64,000 nucleotides of DNA from M3007 sp035299505 (GCA_035299505.1 DATGWL010000222.1:1-64000); one strand, 5' to 3'; counted from the stretch's first letter, positions 45,128 to 53,356 are shown. Program-made: numbers and translations. Notes: generated by a model not told the origin, from the sequence alone.

Positions 45128-45506
45128 GCTCAGCGCGCAGGCGCCCATGTCTGCGCAACCTGCTCTTGGCGCCGATTTTACGGTGCTTCACCAGGCATTC
45201 AGTAACCCTGGCAAAACCCGGCTCTCCGAGCAGTTCAGCCTGAGCAGGGAAAATACCAACGAATTGCAGGCCGTGTTATCCGGGCTATTCCTGGTGTACA
45301 AATCGTTTTTTTCCTCTCAAGACAACCAGCGTTGCAGTTTCCACCCTTCCTGTTCGGAATACGGATTGGAAGCGGTTAAAAAGCTGGGAGTCATCAAAGG
45401 GGTTATCTGCACCTGCGACCGTCTTACCCGCTGCAACGGTTTTAGTCCGGAGCAATATGAGGTTGATTTTAAGATGAGGCGATTAAAAGACCCCGTCTCC
45501 TGGTAA
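45084..45506 (+). CDS. yidD: YidD family membrane protein insertion factor with N-terminal signal peptide
   Basis: The C-terminal two-thirds match YidD: CSFHPSCSEYGLEAVKKLG (84-102; Cys-rich CxFxPSCSxYxxEA motif), then RLTRCNG (113-119) and a terminal DPVSW. YidD assists insertion of membrane proteins by YidC/Sec at the inner membrane. The ATG at 45084 gives 140 residues. It adds a hydrophobic segment MKINITILSCLLVVKLSAQ that looks like a cleavable signal peptide, plus about 60 residues before the domain. Ordinary YidD is a cytoplasmic-side amphipathic protein of about 80 residues, so this one is unusual. The open frame upstream to 45024 lies inside the preceding gene. The two genes overlap by 44 bp. 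Confidence 0.85.
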   Translation: MKINITILSCLLVVKLSAQAPMSAQPALGADFTVLHQAFSNPGKTRLSEQFSLSRENTNELQAVLSGLFLVYKSFFSSQDNQRCSFHPSCSEYGLEAVKKLGVIKGVICTCDRLTRCNGFSPEQYEVDFKMRRLKDPVSW

Positions 45507-45536
45507 CATAACAGCCTCATTCCCAAGCATTTTTGC

Positions 45537-46364
45537 ATGAAACTTCTGATACCCGTTCTTTTCTTTTGTCTTCCTGCATTATCGGCGCAGGATCTTTACG
45601 ACTTCGCACATTCCCGCGCTTATGCCCGCTATTTGCTGCAATCCCAGCAATACAAACTGGCGGCAGAAGAATACGAACGTCTGATTTTTCTCCGTCCTGA
45701 AAACGACACCCTGCGCACTGATTTGTTGCGCGCTTACCGGCGGGGCAATACCCCGGAAAAAGGTTTGGAGCAATGGGCTAAATGGCAACGGGAAGCCAGA
45801 CCTAAAACCCGGCTCCTGGAAACAGAATACAGCAAACTACTGCTTCGCGGCGGCTATCCGGCTGAGGCGCGTTCTGTAGCTGTTCAGTCAGGAATTTTCG
45901 ACAGCGCACAGATACGGCGTACGATGTTGTATGCCGATTTGCTGGAACAAAAATGGAAACAGGCTGGTGTTTCGCTGGCGCAAATTCCTGCTTCCGACAA
46001 ACTTGCGCGGCGTTCAGATATTGAAACACTGATTAAAAAAGGTCAGCAGCAAAAAAGGAAAAAACCCTGGGTAGCCACCGCATTATCCGTGCCTGTGCCT
46101 GGCCTCGGCAAAGTATACGCCGGCGAATGGAAAGACGGAATCATCAGCCTGTTGTTCGTGGGCGTGAACACCTGGCAAGCCGTGCGCAGATTCGATAAAG
46201 AGGGGCTTGACACCTTCTGGGGATGGATACACGGCGGATTTGCGCTGGGTTTTTACTCCGGTAATCTGTACGGGGCGCACAAAGCAGCCCGTCGTCATAA
46301 TCAAAAGAAATTCAACAAGTTAAAGCATGAAACGGAGGCTATTGTTTTTCCTGTGCTGGATTAG
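45537..46364 (+). CDS. Exported TPR protein with C-terminal PGxGxxYAG membrane hairpin (first)
   Basis: This 275-residue protein has a signal peptide (about 1-17, ending ALSAQ). TPR-like helices follow (about 20-165; YLLQSQQYKLAAEEYERLIFL is a typical A/B pair). After a Lys/Arg-rich linker (QQKRKKPW) comes a membrane region with VPGLGKVYAGEWKDGIISLL (about 188-207). Another hydrophobic stretch and a basic C-terminus complete it. The PGxGxxYAGxxKxG motif resembles the TM2/DUF5683-type membrane tails of Bacteroidota. The next gene shares this architecture. It lies 30 bp after yidD in the same operon, and its end overlaps the next gene by 38 bp. The function is unknown; partnership with the exported YidD is inferred from order. 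Confidence 0.75.
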   Translation: MKLLIPVLFFCLPALSAQDLYDFAHSRAYARYLLQSQQYKLAAEEYERLIFLRPENDTLRTDLLRAYRRGNTPEKGLEQWAKWQREARPKTRLLETEYSKLLLRGGYPAEARSVAVQSGIFDSAQIRRTMLYADLLEQKWKQAGVSLAQIPASDKLARRSDIETLIKKGQQQKRKKPWVATALSVPVPGLGKVYAGEWKDGIISLLFVGVNTWQAVRRFDKEGLDTFWGWIHGGFALGFYSGNLYGAHKAARRHNQKKFNKLKHETEAIVFPVLD

Positions 46365-47172
46365 TGCCTCCGGCTGGCTGATGGGTCAGACGCTGGAACA
46401 AACCCTGGCTTTTGCCCGCACCCAAAGTGCTGAAGGACATACCGAATTGGCCCTCAAAACCTATCAACGGGTTTTGTTTTTTGGTGGCAACACGCACCGC
46501 GATGAGTGTCACAGTCAGCTGGCCGCCCTGCATGCAAACCTGGGTGAATTTGAGCGTGCAGCATTTTATTACGACCTGATATACCAAAGTGCCGGTACCG
46601 ACAGTTTGCGGTATGAGGCCTTGTTTCACAAAACGGCGGCGCTTATGTTGCAGCAGCAACCTAAAAAAGCGCTGCTGGAACTGCTTTCACTGCCTAAAAA
46701 CCTGCCCGAGCCCTGGCAATCCCGCAAACGATTGTACCTGGGCGCCGCACATTTTTCCATTCGGGAATTTGATTTGGCGAAGCAGGATTTATTGCCCTTG
46801 TTTGGTCCGGAAGCCACTGCTGAAAAGGCTGAATTTGAGCGTCTGTTCAGGCAGGCAGAGAAAGTGGCGCGGAAAAGCCCCAAGACAGCCCGGATATTGA
46901 GCATGTTTTTGCCTGGCGCCGGACAGTTTTATGCCGGGGATATCAAAAACGGGTTGAATTCGCTGCTGTTGAACGCCTTACTGGGATATTGGTTTGTAGT
47001 TACGGGCGTCAATTATTCCTTCATTGATGCCGGCGCCACGGTTACCCCCTGGTTGTTCCGGTATTACGGTGGAGGCATACGCAGGGCGGGCGAAATCCTG
47101 GAAAAGAAAAAGGAAGAACGGCTGCGTAAAATTTTTCAAAAGGTCTTGACCACAATCGAGGTGGAACGATAG
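46327..47172 (+). CDS. Exported TPR protein with C-terminal PGxGxxYAG membrane hairpin (second)
   Basis: This 281-residue protein has a signal peptide (about 1-21, ending WLMGQ). TPR-like helical repeats cover about 25-180 (ELALKTYQRVLFF, ERAAFYYDLIYQ, DLAKQDLLPLFG). The membrane tail begins with FLPGAGQFYAGDIKNGLNSL (about 197-216). One long hydrophobic helix follows, then a charged C-terminus (RRAGEILEKKKEERLRK). The PGAGQFYAGDIKNG motif corresponds to PGLGKVYAGEWKDG of the preceding gene, so the pair is paralogous. The start lies within the last 38 bp of its neighbour, so translation is probably coupled. It closes the operon; the next start is 72 bp away. Confidence 0.75.
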   Translation: MKRRLLFFLCWISASGWLMGQTLEQTLAFARTQSAEGHTELALKTYQRVLFFGGNTHRDECHSQLAALHANLGEFERAAFYYDLIYQSAGTDSLRYEALFHKTAALMLQQQPKKALLELLSLPKNLPEPWQSRKRLYLGAAHFSIREFDLAKQDLLPLFGPEATAEKAEFERLFRQAEKVARKSPKTARILSMFLPGAGQFYAGDIKNGLNSLLLNALLGYWFVVTGVNYSFIDAGATVTPWLFRYYGGGIRRAGEILEKKKEERLRKIFQKVLTTIEVER

Positions 47173-47244
47173 TTTGGTTTTTCTACCTTCGCTGCCGCTT
47201 TTATTGGACGCGTCACTGATTTCAGATAAACAAATCAACCAACA

Positions 47245-47895
47245 ATGGCCTCTTCATTGCCCTCTGAGAAGAAAACGATTAAATACATTGCCATTGCCGG
47301 CAATATCGGAGCCGGGAAAACCACCCTGACCGAGATGTTATCCAAGCACTTCGGCTGGGATGTTCATTACGAGAATACCGAGAATAACCCCTATTTGTCT
47401 GATTTTTATCTCGACATGAAGCGCTGGTCGTTCAACCTTCAGGTATTCTTTTTATCCAGCCGATATCAGCAAGTGTTGCGCATCCTGCAAGGCAACCGCA
47501 CGGTTATTCAGGACAGGACGATTTATGAAGATGCCTTCATTTTTGCTCCCAATCTGGCAGATATGGGATTGATGGAGCGCCGCGACTTTGAAAACTACCT
47601 CACCCTGTTTCAGTCGATCGTATCACAGGTAAAAGCCCCGGATCTGCTCATTTACCTGAAAGGAAGCATACCCACCCTGGTAGAACACATCCAAATGCGT
47701 GGCCGGGATTACGAAGGCAGCATCAGTATTGATTACCTGAAACGACTTAACGACCGGTACGACAACTGGATCAGCAACTATAGAGAAGGTAAACTACTGG
47801 TAATCAATGTAGATAACCTCGATTTTTCGAGCAATAAGGAACACGCAGCCAAAGTACTGGAGATGGTTCAGGCAGAACTGCACGGGCTGTTTTGA
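47245..47895 (+). CDS. Deoxynucleoside kinase
   Basis: This 216-residue enzyme phosphorylates deoxynucleosides for salvage. The P-loop is GNIGAGKTT (19-27), and the YENTENNPYLSDFY segment (substrate pocket) follows. The DRTIYEDAFIF motif (DRxxxED) and a late lid-type segment (RGRDYEGSI) are intact. The length is normal for the dNK/dCK-dGK family in Bacteroidota. The specific base cannot be stated. A near-consensus -7 box (TACCTTCG) lies at about 47184. A C-rich hairpin follows the gene. Confidence 0.92.
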   Translation: MASSLPSEKKTIKYIAIAGNIGAGKTTLTEMLSKHFGWDVHYENTENNPYLSDFYLDMKRWSFNLQVFFLSSRYQQVLRILQGNRTVIQDRTIYEDAFIFAPNLADMGLMERRDFENYLTLFQSIVSQVKAPDLLIYLKGSIPTLVEHIQMRGRDYEGSISIDYLKRLNDRYDNWISNYREGKLLVINVDNLDFSSNKEHAAKVLEMVQAELHGLF

Positions 47896-47908
47896 CCTCC
47901 CCCCCTGG

Positions 47909-47931
47909 CCCCCTCTCCTTCAGAGAGGGGG
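47909..47931. terminator. C-rich hairpin after the deoxynucleoside kinase gene
   Basis: CCCCCTCTC (47909-47917) pairs exactly with GAGAGGGGG (47923-47931) around a 5-nt loop. The following C-rich and GGGGC stretch (47941-47985) contains further short hairpins. It resembles a spacer hairpin that I recall from many Bacteroidota genomes, and it lacks a strong T-run. Confidence 0.5.
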
Positions 47932-47998
47932 AACTCCGTTCCCCCAAAAAAGGGGCGTAGCCCCGACATTCCAGTAGCCCCGAAAATGTTACATTATC

Positions 47999-48709
47999 AT
48001 GGATAAAAAAATCACGATTATTTCAGGCGCATCCAGAGGAATTGGGCGCGCGGTATCGTTGCGATTGGCGCATGAAGGTCATTTTGTGATCGTGCTGGCG
48101 CGCAATGCCGAAGAAATCGGAGAATTGGAGCATGAAATTGACGAAGCCGGCGGCAAGGCCCTGGCCATTGCTTGCGATATCTCCGATGAAAAACAAGTGC
48201 AGGAAGCCGTGAATCAGGTATTGCGCGATTTCAAACGCATTGATTGCGTGGTAAACAACGCTGGAATAGGCGTATTCAAACACGCGGATCAGCTGGAAGC
48301 CGACGATTGGGATCGGGTGATGGATATTAATGTAAAAGGTTCCTTTTTGCTTACCAAGGCCGTGCTCCCGCACATGAAAGCAGCCGGGAAGGGCCATATT
48401 TTGGGTATTGCGTCTGATGTTTCCAAACGCACATTTGCCGGAGGCAGCCTGTATACAGCCAGCAAATACGCCCAACACGCTTTTTTTGAAAGCCTTCGCC
48501 GGGAGGTACGTTCACTGGGCATTAAAGTCAGTGTAGTATATCCCGGACTGGTGGATACCTATTTCCACGGACAAGCCCAGGGAGAAGTCAAACAGGCAGA
48601 ATACCTGCACGCCGATGACATCGCCCAGGCTGTTTCCTACATACTTAATACTCCGCCGCATGTGCTGGTAGACGAGATCATGCTCCACCCGATGTGCCAG
48701 GAGTGGTAA
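47999..48709 (+). CDS. Short-chain dehydrogenase/reductase
   Basis: This 236-residue SDR enzyme uses NAD(P)H. The Rossmann motif is GASRGIG (10-16). NNAG (86-89) stabilises the core. The catalytic residues are Ser139, Tyr152 and Lys156 in YTASK. All are intact. Position 37 after the second strand (ARNAEEI) carries Arg, which favours NADP. The substrate is not evident. Its downstream gap is a long repeat island starting just past the stop codon. Confidence 0.92.
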   Translation: MDKKITIISGASRGIGRAVSLRLAHEGHFVIVLARNAEEIGELEHEIDEAGGKALAIACDISDEKQVQEAVNQVLRDFKRIDCVVNNAGIGVFKHADQLEADDWDRVMDINVKGSFLLTKAVLPHMKAAGKGHILGIASDVSKRTFAGGSLYTASKYAQHAFFESLRREVRSLGIKVSVVYPGLVDTYFHGQAQGEVKQAEYLHADDIAQAVSYILNTPPHVLVDEIMLHPMCQEW

Positions 48710-49060
48710 GTTTGGGATATTTGGGTTATTAGGGTCATTTAGGTCATTTAGGTCATTGGGGGCATTTAGGGGTCATTTAGGTCATTTTATCAAATTGGGT
48801 TGTCATCTCACGTGGATTGTCATCCAGAGCGCAGCGAAGGACCTACACAAGCCCGGTTTCCGAAATGCCCCGGCCAAATTTACCCGAATAGCCCGGCTTG
48901 TGTAGGTCCCGAGTTCCCGGGATGACAAACCACGTTGATTAAACGACATTAATGACCCAAATAATGACAATCCTAATGACGCTCAAATGACCTAAAATGA
49001 ATCCAAATGACCCCTAAATGCCCCATAAATGACCTCAATGACCTCAATGACTAGTAACCC
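48710..49060. repeat. Repeat island D: opposed GGTCATTT arrays around a REP-like palindrome
   Basis: The left arm (48717-48790) consists of GGTCATTTA or GGGGCATTT units, and the right arm (about 48950-49050) of their complements. These are the same units as in island B, 31 kb away. Inside is an inverted pair: CGTGGATTGTCATCC...GGACCTACACAAGCCCGG (48811-48856) and its near-complement (48892-48934). Each half is a copy of the 43-bp unit also found at about 50096-50214. The island fills the whole gap between the SDR and histidine kinase genes and ends about 13 bp before the kinase ATG. Confidence 0.92.
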
Positions 49061-50029
49061 ATGAAATCTCCCTCGCTCACAACCAGATCCCATCTTGTTA
49101 TTGGATATATGATCCTGGCCTTTGGCTGGTGGTCGTTTCATTTGTGGCGACAAAATGACCGGGTTTTTGAGAAGGAGAAAAAGATTCTGGAGTTGAAATA
49201 TCCCAATGTGGACTACACTTATGCTATTCAGTATGACATAGCGGAAAACACCTGGAAACGTGGTCGCCGCATGGTGATAGCGGAGGGATTATTTTTCACG
49301 GCTTGTTTGATTTGGGGATTGTGGGTCATCCGGCGGAGCGCATTCCGGGAGGTTGGATTGGCTCGACAGCGCAGAAATTTTCTCTTGAGCATTACGCATG
49401 AATTAAAATCACCCATAGCCGGGATGCGTTTGGTGTTGGAAACCCTGGGGAAACGGGAGCTCAGCAAAGAGCAACGCACACCATTGATTTCCAATGGTTT
49501 AAAGGATGCGGACCGGCTGCAAAATCTGGTAGAAAGTTTGTTGCTAGCCGCCAGATTGGAAGACAATTGGCGACCATTGCATGAGCCGCTTGATTTCAAA
49601 AAGTTGGTTCAGGATGCTGCAGACAGCTTGCGGATACGTTTTCCGGAAGCCTCCTTCAAACTAAACATTCCTGAACATCTGCCGCCCGTTCAGGCAGACC
49701 AAATGGGTTTGTGCGCCATCGTGCAGAACCTGTTGGAGAATGCCTTGAAATATTCGTCTGAAGGCGCTCCGGTGACTGTTTCAGCCGAGCAATCCAACGG
49801 AAAGTTCAGATTCCGGGTGGCTGATCTGGGTCAGGGCATCCCGGATGATGAAAAGCAATCGGTTTTTGAAAAGTTTTACCGCATGGGGAATGAAGAAACC
49901 CGGCATTCCACCGGCACCGGATTGGGGCTTTATATCGTTAAACACGTGTTGAAAGCCCATGAAGGACAAGTCAAATTGTCCGACAATCAACCTCAGGGAA
50001 CTGTATTTGAAGTGGAATTACCTGGATGA
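49061..50029 (+). CDS. Sensor histidine kinase (orphan)
   Basis: This 322-residue inner-membrane kinase has two transmembrane helices (about 11-30 and 73-91) with a short 40-residue periplasmic part. The HisKA dimerisation domain has the phosphoacceptor His113 in SITHELKSP. The HATPase domain has the N-box NLLENALKYS, G1 DLGQGIP, F-box FEKFYRM and G2 GTGLGLYIVK. All motifs are intact. No response regulator lies on either side, so the partner is elsewhere. Sensing may be membrane-based because the periplasmic part is small. The stop codon TGA is embedded in the following repeat array (GGATGAACGATGG). Confidence 0.93.
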   Translation: MKSPSLTTRSHLVIGYMILAFGWWSFHLWRQNDRVFEKEKKILELKYPNVDYTYAIQYDIAENTWKRGRRMVIAEGLFFTACLIWGLWVIRRSAFREVGLARQRRNFLLSITHELKSPIAGMRLVLETLGKRELSKEQRTPLISNGLKDADRLQNLVESLLLAARLEDNWRPLHEPLDFKKLVQDAADSLRIRFPEASFKLNIPEHLPPVQADQMGLCAIVQNLLENALKYSSEGAPVTVSAEQSNGKFRFRVADLGQGIPDDEKQSVFEKFYRMGNEETRHSTGTGLGLYIVKHVLKAHEGQVKLSDNQPQGTVFEVELPG

Positions 50030-50338
50030 ACGATGGACGATGAACAACGGGACGATGGACGATGAACGATGGGATTGCGTGGGCATTTATAACAACGTGG
50101 GTTGTCATCCCGGGAACCGGGACCTACACAAGCCATGTTTTGTGGTTCTTCTTTGATCAAAAGAATTGTGGACAGCCAGGCTTGTGTGGGCCTCGCTGCA
50201 CGGCATGACAACCCACGCTGTTATAAATGCCCACGCAAGCCCATCTCCCCTCGTTCATCGTCCCGTCGTCCATCGCTCATCGTCCCGTCGTCCATCGTTC
50301 ATCGTCCATCGTCCATCGTACCATCGTCCATCGTTCTC
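50024..50338. repeat. Repeat island E: nested inverted repeat with GATGGACGATGAACG arrays
   Basis: The left outer arm is about 50024-50072 (GATGGACGATGAACG units) and the right outer arm about 50248-50338 (TCATCGTCCATCG units). Inside them, GCGTGGGCATTTATAACAAC (50077-50096) pairs with its complement at about 50216-50235. The 43-bp unit GTGGGTTGTCATCCCGGG...CCTACACAAGCC (50097-50133) pairs with its variant at 50178-50214. The total arms are about 110 bp around a 40-bp centre. The right array ends at the prmC start codon. Confidence 0.93.
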
Positions 50339-51184
50339 ATGACTGACATTCAAACCCGACTCATTTCTGCGCTGACGCCCAGGTATGGCGCCGGGGAGGC
50401 TCGTGCCATTGCGCGGATTGTTTGGGAGGATGCTTTTGATTTTGGCAGGAAACCGGATCCGGAGTTACTTGACCGGATAGAAGCACGGTTGTTGCAGGGC
50501 GAACCGGTGCAATATGTACTGAGAGAAGCTGATTTTTTCGGGTTGAAATTTCTGGTGAATCCGTCTGTGCTCATTCCCCGTCAGGAAACCGAAGAACTGG
50601 TGGCCTGGGTATTGGAATGGTTGAAAAATGTATATGAAACGCCGATCAAGCTAATTGATATTGGCTTAGGCAGCGGCTGTATTGGCATCACTGTTCAGAA
50701 AAAACAACCCGCCCTGGAGCTTTGGGGCATTGACAAAAGTGAAGCTGCCCTGGAAACTGCCCGGCAAAATGCATCACGCTTGTTGCCCGGCAAAACGGTT
50801 CATCTGTTACACGCCGATATATTGAACCGGCTCGACTGGGCGAAACTGCCCCAGGCAAGTGTAATTGTCTCCAACCCGCCTTATATCCCTTTTACCGAAC
50901 AGCATCTGGTGCCCGAGCATGTAGCCGCGCATGAGCCTGGCATGGCCTTATTTGTAGAGGATGCGGATCCCTTGCTTTTTTACCGAACCATCGCCGCGTT
51001 TGCCCGGGAAAAGTTGCTTCCGGGAGGGGCGTTGTTTTTTGAATGTAATGAGTTTAATGCATCCGAAGTAGTGCAACTATTGCAGGATCAAGGGTTTAGC
51101 AAGGTGGAATTGCGCAAGGATCTGGCGGGCGCGGAACGGATGGTGATGGGGGAGTTGCCTACCCCCGAGTCCCCCAATCCGTAA
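50339..51184 (+). CDS. prmC: Peptide chain release factor N5-glutamine methyltransferase
   Basis: It methylates the GGQ glutamine of release factors RF1 and RF2 using S-adenosylmethionine. The start is the ATG at 50339. The open frame upstream to 50102 crosses the palindrome and is rejected. The 281 residues contain an N-terminal helical domain (LLQGEPVQYVLREADFFG), the SAM-binding IDIGLGSGCIGI (about 106-117) and the catalytic NPPY (179-182). All are intact. The repeat array runs directly up to the ATG, leaving no room for a normal ribosome-binding region outside it. The 3' end overlaps the convergent flavin-barrel gene by 26 bp. Confidence 0.95.
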   Translation: MTDIQTRLISALTPRYGAGEARAIARIVWEDAFDFGRKPDPELLDRIEARLLQGEPVQYVLREADFFGLKFLVNPSVLIPRQETEELVAWVLEWLKNVYETPIKLIDIGLGSGCIGITVQKKQPALELWGIDKSEAALETARQNASRLLPGKTVHLLHADILNRLDWAKLPQASVIVSNPPYIPFTEQHLVPEHVAAHEPGMALFVEDADPLLFYRTIAAFAREKLLPGGALFFECNEFNASEVVQLLQDQGFSKVELRKDLAGAERMVMGELPTPESPNP

Positions 51185-51713
51185 CCAACCCATCCAGACT
51201 CTTTAAATTCTTCTCCTGTATGTACTCACGCATACCATCAGGGCCTTTGCGATCTGCCCAATCCTGCATGATCCGGCGCTCGCCTGTGTAGGTGTACAAA
51301 GGAACTCCATAGCCACAGGAAGTGGCAACCTCCTGCACTTCAATAACCAATATCTGACGTGTATTGGGGTGCTGTGCAAAAAGTCCGCTTAATCCACCCC
51401 ATTCCGGCGAATCAGGTAACACTGCTTTACCCCGACCGTAAATGCGCAGGATATTGGGCGGCCCCTCAAATGCACAAAACATCAGGGTGATACGCCCGTT
51501 TTCCAGGGTATGCGCAGAGGTTTCATTGCCGCTGCCAATGAAATCCAGATAAGCCACCTGCTTGTCAGAAATCACCCGGAATGTATCCAATCCTTTCGGT
51601 GAGAGGTTAATATGCCCACCAGGGTCCAACGGCGCTGTGGCTACAAAAAACAAATGTTGTTTGGAGATAAACTCCTGATGCGCAGGGAGCAGGGAAGGGA
51701 AAAAACGGGCCAT
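51159..51713 (-). CDS. Pyridoxamine 5'-phosphate oxidase-like flavin split-barrel protein
   Basis: This 184-residue protein has the FMN-binding split-barrel fold. The LFFVATAPLDPGGHINLSPK strand pair, the FIGSGNETSAHTLENGRITLMF core and the ILRIYGRGKAV strand are typical of the PNPOx-like family. The C-terminal CGYGVPLYTYTGERR segment is also typical. It may reduce small substrates or bind FMN or F420. It sits downstream of the MocR gene on the same strand, separated by repeat island F (126 bp). The end overlaps prmC by 26 bp. Functional precision is not possible. Confidence 0.87.
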   Translation of the reverse strand: MARFFPSLLPAHQEFISKQHLFFVATAPLDPGGHINLSPKGLDTFRVISDKQVAYLDFIGSGNETSAHTLENGRITLMFCAFEGPPNILRIYGRGKAVLPDSPEWGGLSGLFAQHPNTRQILVIEVQEVATSCGYGVPLYTYTGERRIMQDWADRKGPDGMREYIQEKNLKSLDGLVTDWGTRG

Positions 51714-51839
51714 GAGTTGAGTTTTTGAGTGTTTGAGTGTTTGAGTGTTTGAGTTGGCGTTGCGTTTGTGGTTCGTGCCTGAAGCACTAAAGGATGAAAC
51801 CTTTGTGCCTTCGTGTCTTTGCGTCTTTGTGCCTTCGTG
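51714..51839. repeat. Repeat island F: GAGTGTTT and TTTGTGCCTTCGTG units
   Basis: About 51714-51756 is GAGTTTTTGAGTGTTTGAGTGTTT in tandem, and 51800-51840 is TTTGTGCCTTCGTGTCTTTGCG in tandem. The second unit matches the right arm of island A. The gap is filled from the flavin-barrel start to the MocR stop. A related GAGTG/AGTGTTT array also precedes the MocR start (53290-53350). Confidence 0.8.
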
Positions 51840-53318
51840 TCACCACACCAAGCCCTTTGCGACTTCCTTTAAAATTTGAAGTCCCTGTTGCATTTCTGCT
51901 TCATTGACGGAGGCAAATCCGAGTCGGGTGGCATTGAGGGTGGGATGATAGTATAAGCCATCTGAAAGGAGCAATCCTTGTTGTTTGCAGGCTCGGGCAA
52001 GTGCCGGAAGCGGTAATTTCGGGTCAAATTTTGCCCAAACGGCCAGTCCACCTGTGGGCTTCTGGAACGACACCAGATCGCCCAGGGCAGATTGAAGTCC
52101 CTCACAAAACAGGTCTCTCCTGCGGTGGTAAACTTTTTGTGCCTTTTTCAGGTGTCTCTGCAGTTCACCATCGCGCAACATGGTGGCTATGGCTGCCTCC
52201 AGCAGGTTATCGCCCTGCCGGTCCACAATCCGGCGCAATGCCGCCATAGACTGGATCACGGCCTTGGGCGCTACCACGTACCCCACCCGCAAAGCCGGCG
52301 AAAACACCTTGCTCAAGGAACCCACATACACCACATGATTGCCCTCATCTGCAGAAGCCAGGGGTAAAATGGGGTGACTATCGTAGTGAAAATCAAAATC
52401 GTAATCGTCCTCCAAAATACAAAACCGGTATTTTTTAGCCAGCTGCAGCAGCTTCAACCGCCTTTCGGCAGGCATCATCACGGTGGTGGGGTGCTGGTGG
52501 TGCGGGGTTACATACACCATTCGCACGGGTGTTTGCCGACAAATGGCCTCAATAGCTTCCACATCTAACCCTGCCTCATCTACCGGAACCGTTTGCAGCC
52601 GGGCGCCCCGTTGCTGAAGAATGAGGTTGCAGGCCTGATAGGAAAGTTCGCCCACTACCACCGTATCGCCGGGTTGGACAATGGTTTGTACGGCCAGGTT
52701 GATGCCCATCATGGTACCCCGCGTGATCATTACCTGCTCCTGTAGAATGGCCAGTCCCCTGCTCTCACGCAGATAATCTGTCATGGCCTCGCGCAAAGCA
52801 GGTTCGCCAGCTGTATCTCCGTAAAACAACAGGTTTTTGCGGAATCCTTGTCGCAAAGCCGTTCTGTATGCCCTGCTCAAGGCATCCCAGGGTGCAATGC
52901 GTACATCCGGAAATCCATCGTTAAAGCCCAATGCATTGGAGCTCCGCAAAGGCAGATGTTGCGCCAGCGGATGCGGCTCAAATTCGTAACCGGCCTCCTC
53001 AGATGGCTGTATGGCATCGCTCCGCAAGGAAAGTGGCGCATGCAGCATATCCGGCAATCGCTCGCTCACGTAGGTCCCTTTCGACTTACGGGTTTCCAGC
53101 CATCCCTGCGCCAACAATTCCTCATAAGCCGCCAGCACTGTTTTCCGGTGCAACTGCAGTGATTCCGCCATTTGGCGGGAACCCGGCAACTGACTCCCGG
53201 CCGGAATGGCGCCCCGTCGGATGTGTTCAGACAAAGCCCCGGCAATCTGTAAATACACAGGCTGCTTGCCGGACTTGTCAATTGCGTGAATGAGTGAGTG
53301 GGTGAATGAGTGGAACAA
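51840..53318 (-). CDS. MocR/PdxR-type transcriptional regulator with aminotransferase domain
   Basis: This 492-residue protein has an N-terminal GntR winged helix (about 18-85; KQPVYLQIAGALSEHIRRG, ESLQLHRKTVLAAYEELLAQGWL). A linker and a fold-type I aminotransferase domain (about 130-490) follow. The aminotransferase domain has the PLP-Lys region YVGSLSKVFSPALRVGY. Such proteins sense PLP or an amino-acid-like ligand and control divergent genes. A divergent gene encoding a flavin split-barrel protein lies 163 bp away, with GGACTA/TAGTCC sites between. A second split-barrel gene lies downstream. This placement suggests regulation of vitamin B6 or flavin-linked genes. A repeat-like AGTGTTT stretch covers the start region. 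Confidence 0.92.
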   Translation of the reverse strand: MFHSFTHSLIHAIDKSGKQPVYLQIAGALSEHIRRGAIPAGSQLPGSRQMAESLQLHRKTVLAAYEELLAQGWLETRKSKGTYVSERLPDMLHAPLSLRSDAIQPSEEAGYEFEPHPLAQHLPLRSSNALGFNDGFPDVRIAPWDALSRAYRTALRQGFRKNLLFYGDTAGEPALREAMTDYLRESRGLAILQEQVMITRGTMMGINLAVQTIVQPGDTVVVGELSYQACNLILQQRGARLQTVPVDEAGLDVEAIEAICRQTPVRMVYVTPHHQHPTTVMMPAERRLKLLQLAKKYRFCILEDDYDFDFHYDSHPILPLASADEGNHVVYVGSLSKVFSPALRVGYVVAPKAVIQSMAALRRIVDRQGDNLLEAAIATMLRDGELQRHLKKAQKVYHRRRDLFCEGLQSALGDLVSFQKPTGGLAVWAKFDPKLPLPALARACKQQGLLLSDGLYYHPTLNATRLGFASVNEAEMQQGLQILKEVAKGLVW

Positions 53319-53356
53319 GTGTTGTAGTGTTTTGGTGTTTTAGTGTTTGGGTGGCA

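Noticed and set aside
50102..50338. Extended N-terminus of PrmC through island E
   Set aside because: The extension is a direct translation of the palindrome and GATGG/CATCG repeats, and PrmC homology starts at 50339.
48710..50338. Insertion sequences or MITEs at islands D and E
   Set aside because: No transposase and no target-site duplication could be identified. The palindromes look REP-like rather than transposon-like, though a degraded MITE cannot be excluded.
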